DNA of 64,000 bases, taken from NCBI GenBank assembly GCA_017979445.1, contig CM030711.1, positions 9,207,221 to 9,271,220 on the forward strand. Direction: 5' to 3'. The notes beneath the pieces are model-generated. The model had not been told where the DNA came from. It was given only the letters and a program-made list of their open reading frames with translations, and searched no databases. The stretch is from Akebia trifoliata. Lineage: Eukaryota > Streptophyta > Magnoliopsida > Ranunculales > Lardizabalaceae. Both the position numbers and the translations under genes were made by a program. This document shows positions 35,276 to 45,568 of the stretch, in pieces (position 1 is the first letter of the stretch; the number at the start of each line of letters is the position of its first letter).

Positions 35276-36310
35276 TCTGAACATAGTTCCTGAGAAAACC
35301 CTCGGCGGCATCTGAGCATAATTCCGAGAAAACCCTCGGCGGTATCTGAGCATAATTCCGAGAAAACCCTCGGCGGTAACTGAGCATAGTTCCGAGAAAA
35401 CCCTCGGCGGTATCTGAGCATAGTTCCGAGAAAACCCTCGGCGGTATCTGAGCATAATTCCGAGAAAACCCTCGGCGGTATCTGAGCATAGTTCCGAGAA
35501 AACCCTCGGCGGTATCTGAGCATAATTCCGAGAAAACCCTCGGCGGTATCTGAGCATAGTTCCGAGAAAACCCTCGGCGGTATCTGAGCATAATTCCGAG
35601 AAAACCCTCGGCGGTATCTGAGCATAGTTCCGAGAAAACCCTCGGCGGTATCTGAGCATAATTCCGAGAAAACCCTCGGCGGTATCTGAGCATAATTCCG
35701 AGAAAACCCTCGGCGGTATCTGAGCATAATTCCGAGAAAACCCTCGGCGGTATCTGAGCATAATTCCGAGAAAACCCTCGGCGGTATCTGAGCATAGTTC
35801 CGAGAAAACCCTCGGCGGTATCTGAGCATAATTCCGAGAAAACCCTCGGCGGTATCTGAGCATAATTCCGAGAAAACCCTCGGCGGTAACTGAGCATAGT
35901 TCCGAGAAAACCCTCGGCGGTATCTGAGCATAGTTCCGAGAAAACCCTCGGCGGTATCTGAGCATAATTCCGAGAAAACCCTCGGCGGTATCTGAGCATA
36001 GTTCCGAGAAAACCTCGGCGGTATCTGAGCATAATTCCGAGAAAACCCTCGGCGGTATCTGAGCATAGTTCCGAGAAAACCCTCGGCGGTATCTGAGCAT
36101 AATTCCGAGAAAACCCCCTCGGCGGTATCTGAGCATAGTTCCGAGAAAACCCTCGCGGTATCTGAGCATAATTCCGAGAAAACCCTCGGCGGTATCTGAG
36201 CATAGTTCCGAGAAAACCCTCGGCGGTATCTGAGCATAATTCCGAGAAAACCCTCGGCGGTATCTGAGCATAATTCCGAGAAAACCCTCGGCGGTATCTG
36301 AGCATATTTT
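35276..36310. repeat. 34-bp tandem repeat array, about 30 units, each with a hairpin
   Basis: Each unit holds CCGAGAAAACCCTCGG, a 5-bp stem (CCGAG/CTCGG) with a 6-nt loop, joined by CGGTATCTGAGCATAATT or a variant with AGTT. AATT and AGTT units tend to alternate, and a marked variant (GGTAACTGAG) recurs exactly 510 bp apart (35376 and 35886), 15 units, showing a block duplication. Since 34 is not a multiple of three and the unit lacks minus-strand stops, all three minus frames stay open for more than 1.4 kb. The resulting 552-, 485- and 477-residue frames are repeat artefacts, not genes. Confidence 0.95.
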
Positions 36311-36665
36311 CGAGATAACCCTTGGCGGAATCCAAGATAACCCTTGGCGGTAACTGAGCAAAATCCAAGATAACCCTTGGCGGAGACTGAGCAAAATCCA
36401 AGATAACCCTTGGCGGAATCCAAGATAACCCTTGGTGGAGACTGAGCAAAATCCAAGATAACCCTTGGTGGCAACTGAGCAAAATCCAAGATAACCCTTG
36501 GCGGAGACTGAGCAAGATCCAAGATAACCCTTGGCGGAATCCAAGATAACCCTTGGTGGAGACTGAGCAAAATCCAAGATAACCCTTGGCGGAAATTGAG
36601 CAAAATCCAAGATAACCCTTGGCGGCATCTGAACAAAATCCAAGTTAACCCTTGGCGGCATCTGA
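36311..36665. repeat. 33-bp tandem repeat subfamily, 12 units, with a compensated hairpin
   Basis: Twelve copies of CCAAGATAACCCTTGG-type cores (stem CCAAG/CTTGG, same loop length), some spaced 33 bp apart and some 22 bp. Compared with the neighbouring array, the third base of each arm has changed together (G-C to A-T). The junction unit at about 36311 is chimeric and its stem is imperfect. Confidence 0.9.
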
Positions 36666-37461
36666 GCAAAACTGACAGAGGAATGAATGAATTTGGGAAA
36701 AATGATTGGAACGAACCGGAGAACGAATACTGGAATCTGGAAGAAGATATAATGAATCTGGAAGAGAAATGATCGATTCCAAGAATGATTGGATCTGAAA
36801 AGAATCTGGAGAATGAAAGAATGCCATATCTCCTATGTGAGATCCAAAATGCTTTTGTTTGAACCTCAAGGATGTATCAAAAAGTTTTATGAATTTAAAA
36901 CATGAGTTTTTATTTCTTTTGAACCTCAAAAGTTTTTCGAAAAAGAACTGTTATCAAGAGGGTAACCTTAAGTTTGGGGTTCCTATTATTTTTTAGGATT
37001 AACATTGCTCGAAGACAAAATGCCTCTAGTTTGACAATGATATGTGACATTGAAGATAATTGAACACATCATAAAAAAATGCCCCTAGTATAAGGGGGAA
37101 AAGTTACATTAACAAAGAAAGAAAATGCCCCTTGTATGAAGGTTTGAAATAATTGATTACCACAAGCGCAATAAAGACTCAACTTTTTAATTTTGATTAA
37201 TTTTATTAAAGGTTTTGAGTCAGGCTCAAGAGTACAAAATTATTTCCTTTCGAGACTCATCATAGAATTCACCTTTATCTCCCTTGGTTCACTTGGGGAA
37301 GTAAACATTTTCAGATCGATCATAGACAAGATACTTGTGGCTTCTGAGTCTATGCCTGGCTTAAGCTAAGTATTGAACTTGGTCATTCGGACTTCTAATG
37401 TTTCAGCTCGGACCGCTCTCAGCTTGGGATCTTTTCATATTTTTCTTTGTTGCTCTAACTT
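36666..37461. other. Internal 3' sequence of the element, no gene recognised
   Basis: AATCTGGA and GAATGA words recur loosely at 36680-36800. The open frame at 36645-36929 (minus) partly overlaps the array and has no domain. Confidence 0.4.
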
Positions 37462-37670
37462 TTGCCTAGATTGCCTTTTCAGGTTTTCAATCTAGCGAGC
37501 TTGCTCTAGCTTTTGCCTAGATCGCCTTTTCAGGTTTTCGATCTAGCGAGCTTTTCTCTTTTTCTTTGCTCTAATTGTTGCCAAAGTTGTCCTTTCAGAT
37601 TTTCTACCTTGCGAGCTCGCCTTAATTTTTGCCTAAGTCGCCCTTTTCGGGTTTTCAACTTAGCAGGCTT
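37462..37670. repeat. Second hairpin array, four diverged units
   Basis: Each unit has an inverted pair around about 14-17 nt containing CTTTTCAGGTTTT-like sequence. Stems: CTAGATTG/CAATCTAG (37466/37488), CTAGATCG/CGATCTAG (37517/37539), CAAAGTTG/CTACCTTG (37582/37604, 6 of 8 pairs), CTAAGTCG/CAACTTAG (37633/37656, 7 of 8 pairs). Several stem differences are matched on both arms. Short open frames here are not genes. Confidence 0.8.
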
Positions 37671-38021
37671 CATCATTTTTTATCTTTTTATTTTGTCTCT
37701 AAACTTCTGGAGTTGCTGCCTGATCATGCTTTGATATCTTCCTTGACTTTTCGCACGGTACTTAGGAGGACTTTTATAGGTAGGCTTGGGACTGGGTATA
37801 AAAAGAAAGGGATTTTGAGGCTCAAAAACCCAAATGCCCCTTGTGTGGCATTTCCTTTTAAATTATTTCTTTTTCTTTAAATTTTCTTTCCCACTTTGAA
37901 TTTCTTTTTCTTTTGAATTTTTTTTTTTTGATATTTTGTGTGGGAAATAGATTTTTTTATTTTGATGTGGTCGGGCCTGAAGTAACTTCTCAGGTTGCCT
38001 ATGTACCCCAGAATTTTGGGA
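37671..38021. other. T-rich spacer in the element
   Basis: T-rich sequence between the second array and the integrase remnant; no gene or repeat unit recognised. Confidence 0.4.
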
Positions 38022-38990
38022 TCAGACCAAGACGTAGTTCGAATTTCCCTCCCCTAGGTTAGGTGATCGAGCTGAGAAAGAAAAAGGCATAATTTTTCTT
38101 TTTGAAAAGGCTGCAAAGGGGTTGAGAAAGGAGATATTGAACTGGGTAACAGGTGAATTGATTCGGCCAAAGATGGCCTCCTTAAATGTAGTACCATTTG
38201 ATCCGGTCAAGGTTGGTTGACTCTGGTAGTTCACTTCCATCATGATCTTGAAGTCTGACGACTTTTCCAGACAGTATTTCCTTAATGAATGAATTTCTCC
38301 AATTGGGTTCAGACTTTCTCCTATAGTCGAGGAGTAGTGTTCAATTTTGATAGTTAAATCCTTGACTTGTAAATGATGAGTTTTGACATTTTTGTCAAAT
38401 GCACGAATGACTTTTCTTAGATAAGCTTGCACATGGTACAGGGCTTTAACTCGTTTTCTTCGATCAAGTTTAATTCTTCCTACTGCTGACGAACCCAGTC
38501 TACTTCTGACAACTGACTTTCTAACAGAACCTGAGAGACAAAATCTCCATTTCAATGGCAAGACTGCTTCTATGCCATACACTAAGGAGTAGGGAGTAGC
38601 TCCGGTGAAGTATCGAATTGAGGTTCGATATGTCCATAGCGTGAATGATAATTTTTCTGACCAATCTCGATGTGATTGACACATTTTCCTGATGATAGTC
38701 TTGAGACTCTTACTAACTGCTTCAACCGTTCCATCGATCTGAGGATGGTAGGGGGATGATTTGTGATTCCGGATCTTCAACTTTAAACACAGAGTAGTGA
38801 TTTATGCTTGGAAGTACGACCCATTATCAGATATCGATTCAAAAGGTATCCCCATATCGACTGATAATATATGATTTGCAACTTAAGATGTAGTGAGGAT
38901 AATACTGATATATTTTATAACATCTTCTTTGATTCCATCGATATAGACGAGTCAATATATAATCCGTGTTAGACAACACCCAAACTTGCA
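38022..38990 (-). pseudogene. Ty3/gypsy integrase remnant, Tat/Ogre-like
   Basis: On the minus strand the core shows ISDNGSYFQ (second catalytic Asp), then a stop, then SSPYHPQIDGTVEA (with the catalytic Glu) and a WTYRTSIRYFTGATPYSLVYG block typical of the Tat/Athila integrase branch. The frame from 38780 is open for 252 residues, but after EAVLP the similarity fades and the C-terminal part looks shifted. Integrase would insert the cDNA; this one is broken upstream by stops and lacks the N-terminal zinc-binding part. It gives the lineage and the minus orientation of the whole element. Confidence 0.8.
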
Positions 38991-39839
38991 CCTAATATAT
39001 CCTCATAGGCCCACGTGAACAAGTCTTTTGAAATTTCTGAGAAAATTCATTATCCCCTTGTGTTCTTCTAGAGATAAGATAGTTTCTATTTGAATCTCTT
39101 TAGGAATTTATTTCTGTTCCGAGGTCAATGACCTTTGCTTTCTTGAGCCCGACTCTTATCTTCTTGTCTTGAAGCTAGATTATTAGTTAATTCGCTAATG
39201 CGCTCGAGATATTCAAAAATTTCTTTTGTACGATCAATTCAGAAGGGGCGACAGACACCTCTATAAACTCGACGAACTAACTTGATTCAATAAGAAAGAG
39301 TAGACTCAATCTAAGGAAGACATGACCTTGCTAGAAAAAAAAGACTCGAGCTAACCCAAATGACCCATGAAAACTCAAGACTACCCAAAACGGGCTTGAT
39401 GATAACTGAGACATTGCTTACAACCGGTAGGATTGAAGCACTATGATTTTCAAAGAACAATTGGATGATGTTGAGAAATTTTGAGGTCATTTCTGACTGT
39501 TGACTTGATATTGACGTTTACTCTAACTGACCGGATTTACAACCCTAGCTAGAAGATGGACGATTGAGCTTAGATACAATGATAACCCTTAAACCTCTTT
39601 GAAGGTGAATTTAACCAATTTCAGTGTCACCCCCTTGATAACATTTTAAATGAATCCTGAGATTTTATAGAATTTTGTGCACCAATCCGTTAAAAAATTC
39701 ATCCATTCAATGATTATTCAGAAGAAAAATAATTATGTTGCACTCTTGAAAAATATTGGAAAATAATGTTTTTATTTCACAAATCTGATTATTTTTTGCA
39801 ACATTTTTTGGTAGTTTTCCACGGTCCATAAAAACTTTT
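38991..39839. other. Degraded internal region, no gene recognised
   Basis: Probably decayed pol of the same element; no motif is clear enough to name. Confidence 0.35.
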
Positions 39840-40130
39840 CATGCAAAAATAGATCTTTTGCAAATTTTTCCTTTTTTTTCTTTTCTTTTGGAAAATATTT
39901 TCTTCTGGAAAACATTTTTCTTTTAGAAAACATTTTTTTCTTAGAAAACATTTTTTCTAGAGAATAACACTTTTTCTGGAAAACACTTCTTTTGGAAAAT
40001 ATTTTATTCTGGAAAATATATTTTCTGAAAAATGTTTCTTCTAAAGAAGCCTTCTTTTGGAAAATAATCTCTTTTTTTTTTTTTGAAAAATATTTTCTTT
40101 TTCTTCTTTGAAAATTCGATTTCCATTTTG
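39840..40130. repeat. Irregular TTCTGGAAAACATTT-type tandem repeat
   Basis: About ten loose copies of the words CTGGAAAACA, TTAGAAAACATT and TTTGGAAAATATT, 15-30 bp apart. Confidence 0.7.
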
Positions 40131-40489
40131 ATTTAACTGGCCCGGTCCATCATGATTGTTGGATCGGGATGGACTGGGTCATTATTGTAAAAGAATGGAT
40201 TTTTTTATTGGATCGGTGCACCCATTTTACTTTTCAAAAGCAACATTTTTATCCTTGAGATCAATTATGCACTCGGATCTCATCATTCACATCACTTACA
40301 TACATTCATCAATCAACGGACTCCATTCAATAAACAACCCGGGAACACCCACGATAAGTTCGAGTCGTGACCTATGGGGAAGGTTTCTAGACTCTAGGCT
40401 TACTACGTGCAATGCATTTTTATCTGGCCACCCTTGCCCAAGCACACCTATATACCTTTCGATACGTGGTGACTTGGTTTGATATACCG

Positions 40490-40720
40490 TATAGGTGATA
40501 ATCTAAAACCTCAATTCACTTCTCTGAAGCCAAAAACAGCCAGTTCGATCTCCAGTTGAGAGGTGGCGCACAATGCTGAGCAAGGGCCCACTTAAATACC
40601 TCTCGTCTAGAATAGACGTAGTCTATCCCCCTCGTACAGTAGGGTACAGCGGGGCAAGATCTTGCTTAGGTACCGGTTTTGACCAAGAAGTGCAGTTGAT
40701 ATACTTAGATTACCTTTTAT
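40490..40720. other. Leader cassette shared with Athila-like elements
   Basis: Contains GAGAGGTGGCGCACAATGCT, GAGCAAGGGCCCAC, CGTCTAGAATAGACG (a 6-bp stem with a 3-nt loop) and CTCGTACAGTAGGGTACAGC. A clearly related stretch is at about 31375-31560 in the same orientation relative to its element, and part of it at about 59640-59770. The function is unknown; being non-coding and placed between LTR and pol, a role in RNA packaging or structure is possible. Confidence 0.6.
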
Positions 40721-41045
40721 ACCTACGGGTACGAGTCAAGAGTTGTAGCTTTCATAAATGGTTTGGCATCCCACGAGGGGACCGACCACGTACTAGTACT
40801 ACGCTGGCAATCGGGACATGTGACTGTGTGGCTTACAATAGGACAAAGGCTCAGGTCACCCCAGCATGGGTGCATCAATATGTCTCTCAGAATCACCTGA
40901 TCAGACGGTATTGATGCCCCAGTTCGATATACCCTAAGGTACGTGACTGGAGTTGTGGGTTTCATGAATGACGTCGCATCTCCGAAGAGACCGGGCCACG
41001 CACTAGTGCCACGTTGGCTAAATGGGACGTGTAAGTGAGTAAAGC
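40721..41045. repeat. Two diverged tandem units of about 205 bp
   Basis: GAGTTGTAGCTTTCATAAATG...GACCGACCACGTACTAGT recurs as GAGTTGTGGGTTTCATGAATG...GACCGGGCCACGCACTAGT about 205 bp later. The minus-strand open frame 40723-41118 spans both and has no known domain. Confidence 0.65.
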
Positions 41046-41789
41046 GGTAAACGTGCATGTGGTGTGTGCGAAGTAAGGTGGGGTGTGCCCGGGGCCTTTT
41101 CCAAACAAATGGGCCCATGGCCCAATCAAACCAATTAGAACATGAATTATATGGATATAAGCATCATTCAATCACATAAACATTTAATCATGATCAACAT
41201 TATGACCAACATCAAACATGCATTCCCAATGATATTATGGCACATTAAATAGGCAATTATCATGAATTAATAATATGGTCCGAACCATGGAAATAAGCAT
41301 GCACATCACCTTCATATACCAATCATGGTAGTTTATAGTCCCGATCATCGCAATATTTTGGATAAATTTTATAGTCCAATCAAGGGTGTTTTGGGGCGAC
41401 CCGAAATAATTCGAAATTTCTAAGGTATTGAATTGAAGGTATAATGATGATTGATGAGATAATGAGGATGGTTTTGTTCATTTTTTTATTTTTTTATCTT
41501 TATTATTTTTTTTTTTAAAATTGAGCCCAATCGAAAGAAAATTAGAAAATGAAATAAAACCATACAACAAGCATATGTTGCTGTTGAAAACATTGAAAAA
41601 ACATTGATTTGCTTTCCTTTTTTTCCTTTTGTTAAAACTTCTTATTTTGATTTTTCTTTTTTTAAAAAACAAATTAATTTCCCCCCTTTTTATTTTTAGG
41701 GAACAAATCGATTTTTTTTTTTTTAAAAAAAACTCAAAATAGTTTTGTAAAACAGATTATACGTTGCTGTCCAAAATCCGACCTCATCC
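41046..41789. other. Leader sequence, no gene recognised
   Basis: AT-rich with T-runs near 41480-41740; nothing coding seen. Confidence 0.35.
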
Positions 41790-42110
41790 AGCACATGTTG
41801 AGATCAGCCTTGCTGTTTTAAAACAGCAGGATAACGTCGAGCTCGCCTCATGACAGCAGCTTGTCGTCGAGATCAGCCGCGGCTTAACGTCGAGATCAAT
41901 TTATAACAACAGTTTAACGTCGAGATCAACAGTGGCTTAACGTCGAGATCAACAGCAGCATACCGTCGAGATCAACTTATAACAGCAGCTTAACGTCGAG
42001 ATCAACAGAAACTAATCGTCGAGATCAACTCATGACAGCAGACCAGCGTCGAGATCAACTCATAACAGCGTCGAGATCAACCTATAACAGCGTCGAGATC
42101 AGCCTGTAAC
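41790..42110. repeat. CGTCGAGATCAAC minisatellite
   Basis: Ten copies of CGTCGAGATCA plus two diverged ones, spaced irregularly 19-37 bp apart, with CAGCAG or TAACAGC spacers. Confidence 0.85.
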
Positions 42111-42660
42111 ATGGGATTTTTCGACGAATTGTTCACCATTTCAGTTCCGTCGCGAGAGAAATCTCTTTATGAACTTCTCTAATGGTGATTGGAGACTTTT
42201 ACTTGAAGAAAGCAACGGGATTTAAAACTTTCCTTGCGCTTGAAATCGAAGTCACACGTTCCCAAATAAGTGAATAATCGATCGTAAAAAAGAAAACCTC
42301 ACAACGGTTATAATCAACATAGTATTCATCTGGGAAAAACCGTGATGAAGAAAATCAACATCGAACACAGTCACGCGATCTCCAACCTCCAGCAAATCTC
42401 GTCCCTTATCAGTCCATTAGTTCACCACTTTCTTGCTCGGTTGCGAAGACAAACCCGAAACAATTATGACTAGATCGTTCGAGCTTCATAAATTAATACA
42501 TGGAGTTTGGAAACCTCTGGGCAGCAGAACGCTCTGTCGAGATTGGTTAAGCCGAATGGGGAAGAAGACGTTGGAAATAACTTTAAAAGAAAGGTTTTTA
42601 CTTAAGACACCCCATTTAAAATCGTTGAGTTTTTAAAACTTTCAAAATTTTGTACTCAAG
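42111..42660. other. Leader sequence, no gene recognised
   Basis: A 67-residue open frame (42433-42636, plus) is antisense to the element and has no recognised motif. Confidence 0.35.
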
Positions 42661-42694
42661 GCACACCAAGAGTAGCTGCTGTTGGCAGAAACTC

Positions 42695-42696
<2 letters not shown>

Positions 42697-42736
<40 letters not shown>

Positions 42737-42830
42737 TATATGCTGTCAATGGACAGCATGTCTTGCCTAATAAACTAAAATAAAAACGAACACCTACCTA
42801 ATAAGCGAAAAAACAAATAACTAAAAAAAT

Positions 42831-42862
<32 letters not shown>
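42697..42862. repeat. Two long T-tracts around an 8-bp hairpin
   Basis: T-runs of about 30 at 42700-42730 and 42832-42859 flank ATGCTGTC-AATG-GACAGCAT (42740-42759). In the element's sense these are poly(A) tracts in the 5' leader. Confidence 0.7.
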
Positions 42863-43215
42863 GAAAACGGTCAAATGTTAAATCAAGCACGCACCCAAAT
42901 TTTCAATCCAAATATACTTGTATATTAAAAAAAATGATGGTCCAAAAATCTCATCCTTAATAAAAGTATTCCTTCGAAATCTCGTATTATTTCGGATCAT
43001 TCCGAATGGCCCTTGATTAAACCATAAAGATGATATGTCAAATCAAAGTGCTCCAAGTAGAATCAAACAATCAATGACGTACCAACAAGAATAAAAATAA
43101 TAAAGAAACAATAACATGAAACTAACTAAAAATTAAATAAAATAAGCAAAACAAATAAAACTAGGTTATTGGCAATGTCCCCATACTTGGGGTTTTTCAA
43201 GTTTGATCCTCAATG

Positions 43216-43233
43216 TCCCCAGTGGAGTCGCCA
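43216..43233 (-). other. Primer-binding site of the Tat/Ogre-like element
   Basis: Minus strand TGGCGACTCCACTGGGGA, one base from the LTR end. It matches the site at 11194 with one change. It fixes the minus orientation together with the purine tract and integrase. Confidence 0.85.
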
Positions 43234-43234
43234 C

Positions 43235-44966
43235 TGAAAGCGCCCTCGATCCGCGGGGTGTGCGGATCCGCTTTTGACCCTTGAGGTTTGGGAGTCGCCA
43301 CCTAGTTATTTCGGTCTAGGAACCGATCAATGACTCTAAACGGATAAAAGCTAATCTAAAACCAAAAAAAACTGAATTCGGGGATCAAGTTACGGGGTTG
43401 GAAGGTGTTAGGCACCAACCCCGCCCGGCCAAAGCCGGTCTCTACTAAATTCCCAAGTAAATTACATTGCTAAAACCTATATAAAAAAATAAAAAAAAAA
43501 TACCTTTCCGATGCAAGGACTTTACTCCCTCAGATCTAACAAAAAAGCTCCTTGTACCGTGCTCCCTTGCTACGTTCTGCTTCCGGATTTGACTTCGGAA
43601 CTCCGAGGCAAGGTATCTCCTTGTTTTTTGAATCTGAACTCTTCAAATTCGTGCGAATTGGAGATGTTTTTAGAAGGCTTTTGGGTGTTTTCTAGACTAA
43701 AATTGAATGAGGGATGTTAGCTAAGGAGTTGGGACTCCAAAACTAGGGTTTATGGGGGGCTAGGGGAGCTTCTAGACCTACTTCTCTTAGGGTTTATAAT
43801 TTGATACGAAAATAGGGTGTGAGCACCTCTATTTATAGATGTTTTTAGGGGTTGATTTGGATAGAGTTAGTGTTTAATTAGAGATCTTTTAATTAGAGTT
43901 GTGTTTTAATTTGACTTTATTTTAGGTAGAATTGTGTTTTAATTAGAATTGTTTTAGGTAGAATTATTTTTAAGTTAGAACTCTATTAGATAGAGTTATT
44001 AATCAATTATAATTCTATTATGACTTTTGGTCTTATTTGATTGACTTTTAATGTTTTGACTTTAGTCTTAATTGATTGACTTTTAATATCTTGACTTTAG
44101 TCTTGCTTAATTGACTTTAATTTTGACTTCAGTCTTACTTGATTGACTTTAATACCTTGACTTTAGTCTTGCTTGATTTACTTTTAATTTTGGAGAACCC
44201 CCCTCTATTCTTTCTTTAATTCTTTGGACCCCCAAATGGAGGGGTCCTTAAAGAAATATCCCACGAACCCTCAACAATTTTGCCTGAGAGTCCGATTAAT
44301 CGATTTTTTAGATTCAAATTTTTAAATTAATTTCATTAATGTTTAAATTTAATTATTTAATGTTTTATTTATTAATTTCGGAATTTTTTATCATGAAAAT
44401 TGTGAAATTACCGTTTTGCCCCCGGAGAGGACTTTTCACATTTTAAGTCGGTTTTTAATGTTCTAGGATGTTTTAGAATCGGTTTTTCGTAAGGAATTCA
44501 ATGGAAATATTAGTTTTTTTTATTTATGAAATTTTTTGTGTGAAATGGTTGTGAACTTTATGAGGGGCATTTTCGTAATTTTGTCAAATTCTGTTAAAAT
44601 TGGTGAAATGATTTATTTGGTTCCAATTTGTCATTTTATGTGTTCGAATGGGTTTTCCTAAGCGTAACGTAGGCTCTAAGGTTGTTTTGAGGTTAGGGGT
44701 ATTTTGGTAATTTGGTAATTTTTAGTGATTTTTATCGTGAAGCTTCTTTTTGGTCTGCAAGATGATGATTTCTATGTTTCTGGGGTCGTACTTTCCTAGC
44801 GTAGCGTGGTTTCTAAGGTTTTGTCAATTCGAGATACCTTATCTGGATTTCTGAAACAAATCTGGTAACAAAGTAAAGCAATGGAATACACATCCATCAT
44901 TGGGAATCCTTGCGATCGGGTTGATGAGTTGATTAATCAGGCGGATGCAAAAATGGGGTGTCTACA
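43235..44966 (-). repeat. 5' LTR of the Tat/Ogre-like element
   Basis: 1732 bp, nearly identical to 33173-34909. It ends GCTTTCA (minus) at 43235 and starts TGTAGACACC at 44966. Confidence 0.92.
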
Positions 44967-45121
44967 GTACCCTTTTCACCTGAAATTAGTAACAAACTAT
45001 TGTTAGTCACATTAATTTGGGATTTAATAAAATTTATTATTATTGTAAGGGAACTAGTATTTATATGATGGTAATCTCGGTGAAATTACGGTCCCAAAAT
45101 GATATTATTGGGACCTTATCA
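44967..45121 (-). mobile_element. Athila-like 5' LTR, second part, with target duplication
   Basis: 44967-44971 is the right GTACC. The rest, read on the minus strand from 45121, starts TGATAAGGTCCCAATAAT as does the LTR at 57484. Confidence 0.8.
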
Positions 45122-45550
45122 ATTATAGTTTTATTTTAAACAAAAACTAAAAAAAAATAAGGTTCTTATTTCTTCATCAAATAATTGTATTCGGATGGTG
45201 GAATAAAACTCTCCAACCACGTTATTCCTCATCGAATCCTTCAACTGAAAATAGAATAAAAATCAAACTTAGAATTTTAGAAAAATTATGTGTTCATTGA
45301 GATTTGAAAATCTGAAGAAAATTTTCGTAAAAATATTAAGTACGAATCTCGATGTTTAACTTTGATGCCTTAGTTGACTAAGGCGTCGAGGTAAAATTCT
45401 GATGAAATTGACTCAAATTTTAAGATTTTATTCTTACTAACTTCAGGAATCTAGTCGATATTTATTTTCGAATTTCTCTGAAACAAAAATTTTGATCGAC
45501 AAAAAATCAAATCAGATTTTTGGATAAAAAATGTTGGATTACACTGTTGT
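45122..45550 (-). mobile_element. Internal start of another Athila-like element
   Basis: Lies downstream (minus) of the primer site at 45551-45568 and is interrupted at 45121 by the Athila-like LTR. No coding motif. Confidence 0.45.
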
Positions 45551-45568
45551 CCCCGGTAGCGGTGCCAA
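45551..45568 (-). other. Primer-binding site, tRNA-Asp type
   Basis: Minus strand TTGGCACCGCTACCGGGG resembles the TGGCGCC-type site used by Athila-like plant elements, generally attributed to tRNA-Asp. Confidence 0.6.

Larger units (their letters stand above)
33163..44966 (-). mobile_element. Complete non-autonomous Tat/Ogre-like Ty3/gypsy retrotransposon
   Basis: 11.8-kb element on the minus strand. It has 5' LTR 43235-44966, primer site 43216-43233, a leader with repeats (41.8-42.9 kb), a shared cassette (40.5 kb), an integrase remnant (38.0-39.0 kb), hairpin arrays (35.3-37.7 kb), a purine tract next to the 3' LTR, and 3' LTR 33163-34909. The flanks GTACC are perfect. The two LTRs differ by only about five substitutions plus several short indels by eye, so the insertion is young. 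No gag, protease or reverse transcriptase was found, and the integrase is broken; an autonomous relative must have supplied the enzymes. Tat/Ogre elements are known for long 3' regions with variable tandem repeats, and this one fits. Confidence 0.88.

Noticed and set aside
35276..36310. Possible CRISPR-like array (34-bp units with hairpins)
   Set aside because: Units are contiguous with no unique spacers, and the setting is a plant LTR retrotransposon.
35003..36669. Three overlapping minus-strand ORFs of 477-552 residues
   Set aside because: They are three frames of the same 34-bp array, open only because the unit has no stop on that strand; no start context, no unique domain.
40723..41118. 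131-residue minus-strand ORF
   Set aside because: Spans two diverged tandem units in a retrotransposon leader; no domain recognised.
42700..42859. Assembly error suggested by long T-runs
   Set aside because: Possible for run length, but the flanking element is coherent with matching LTRs and target duplications, so a misjoin here is not supported.
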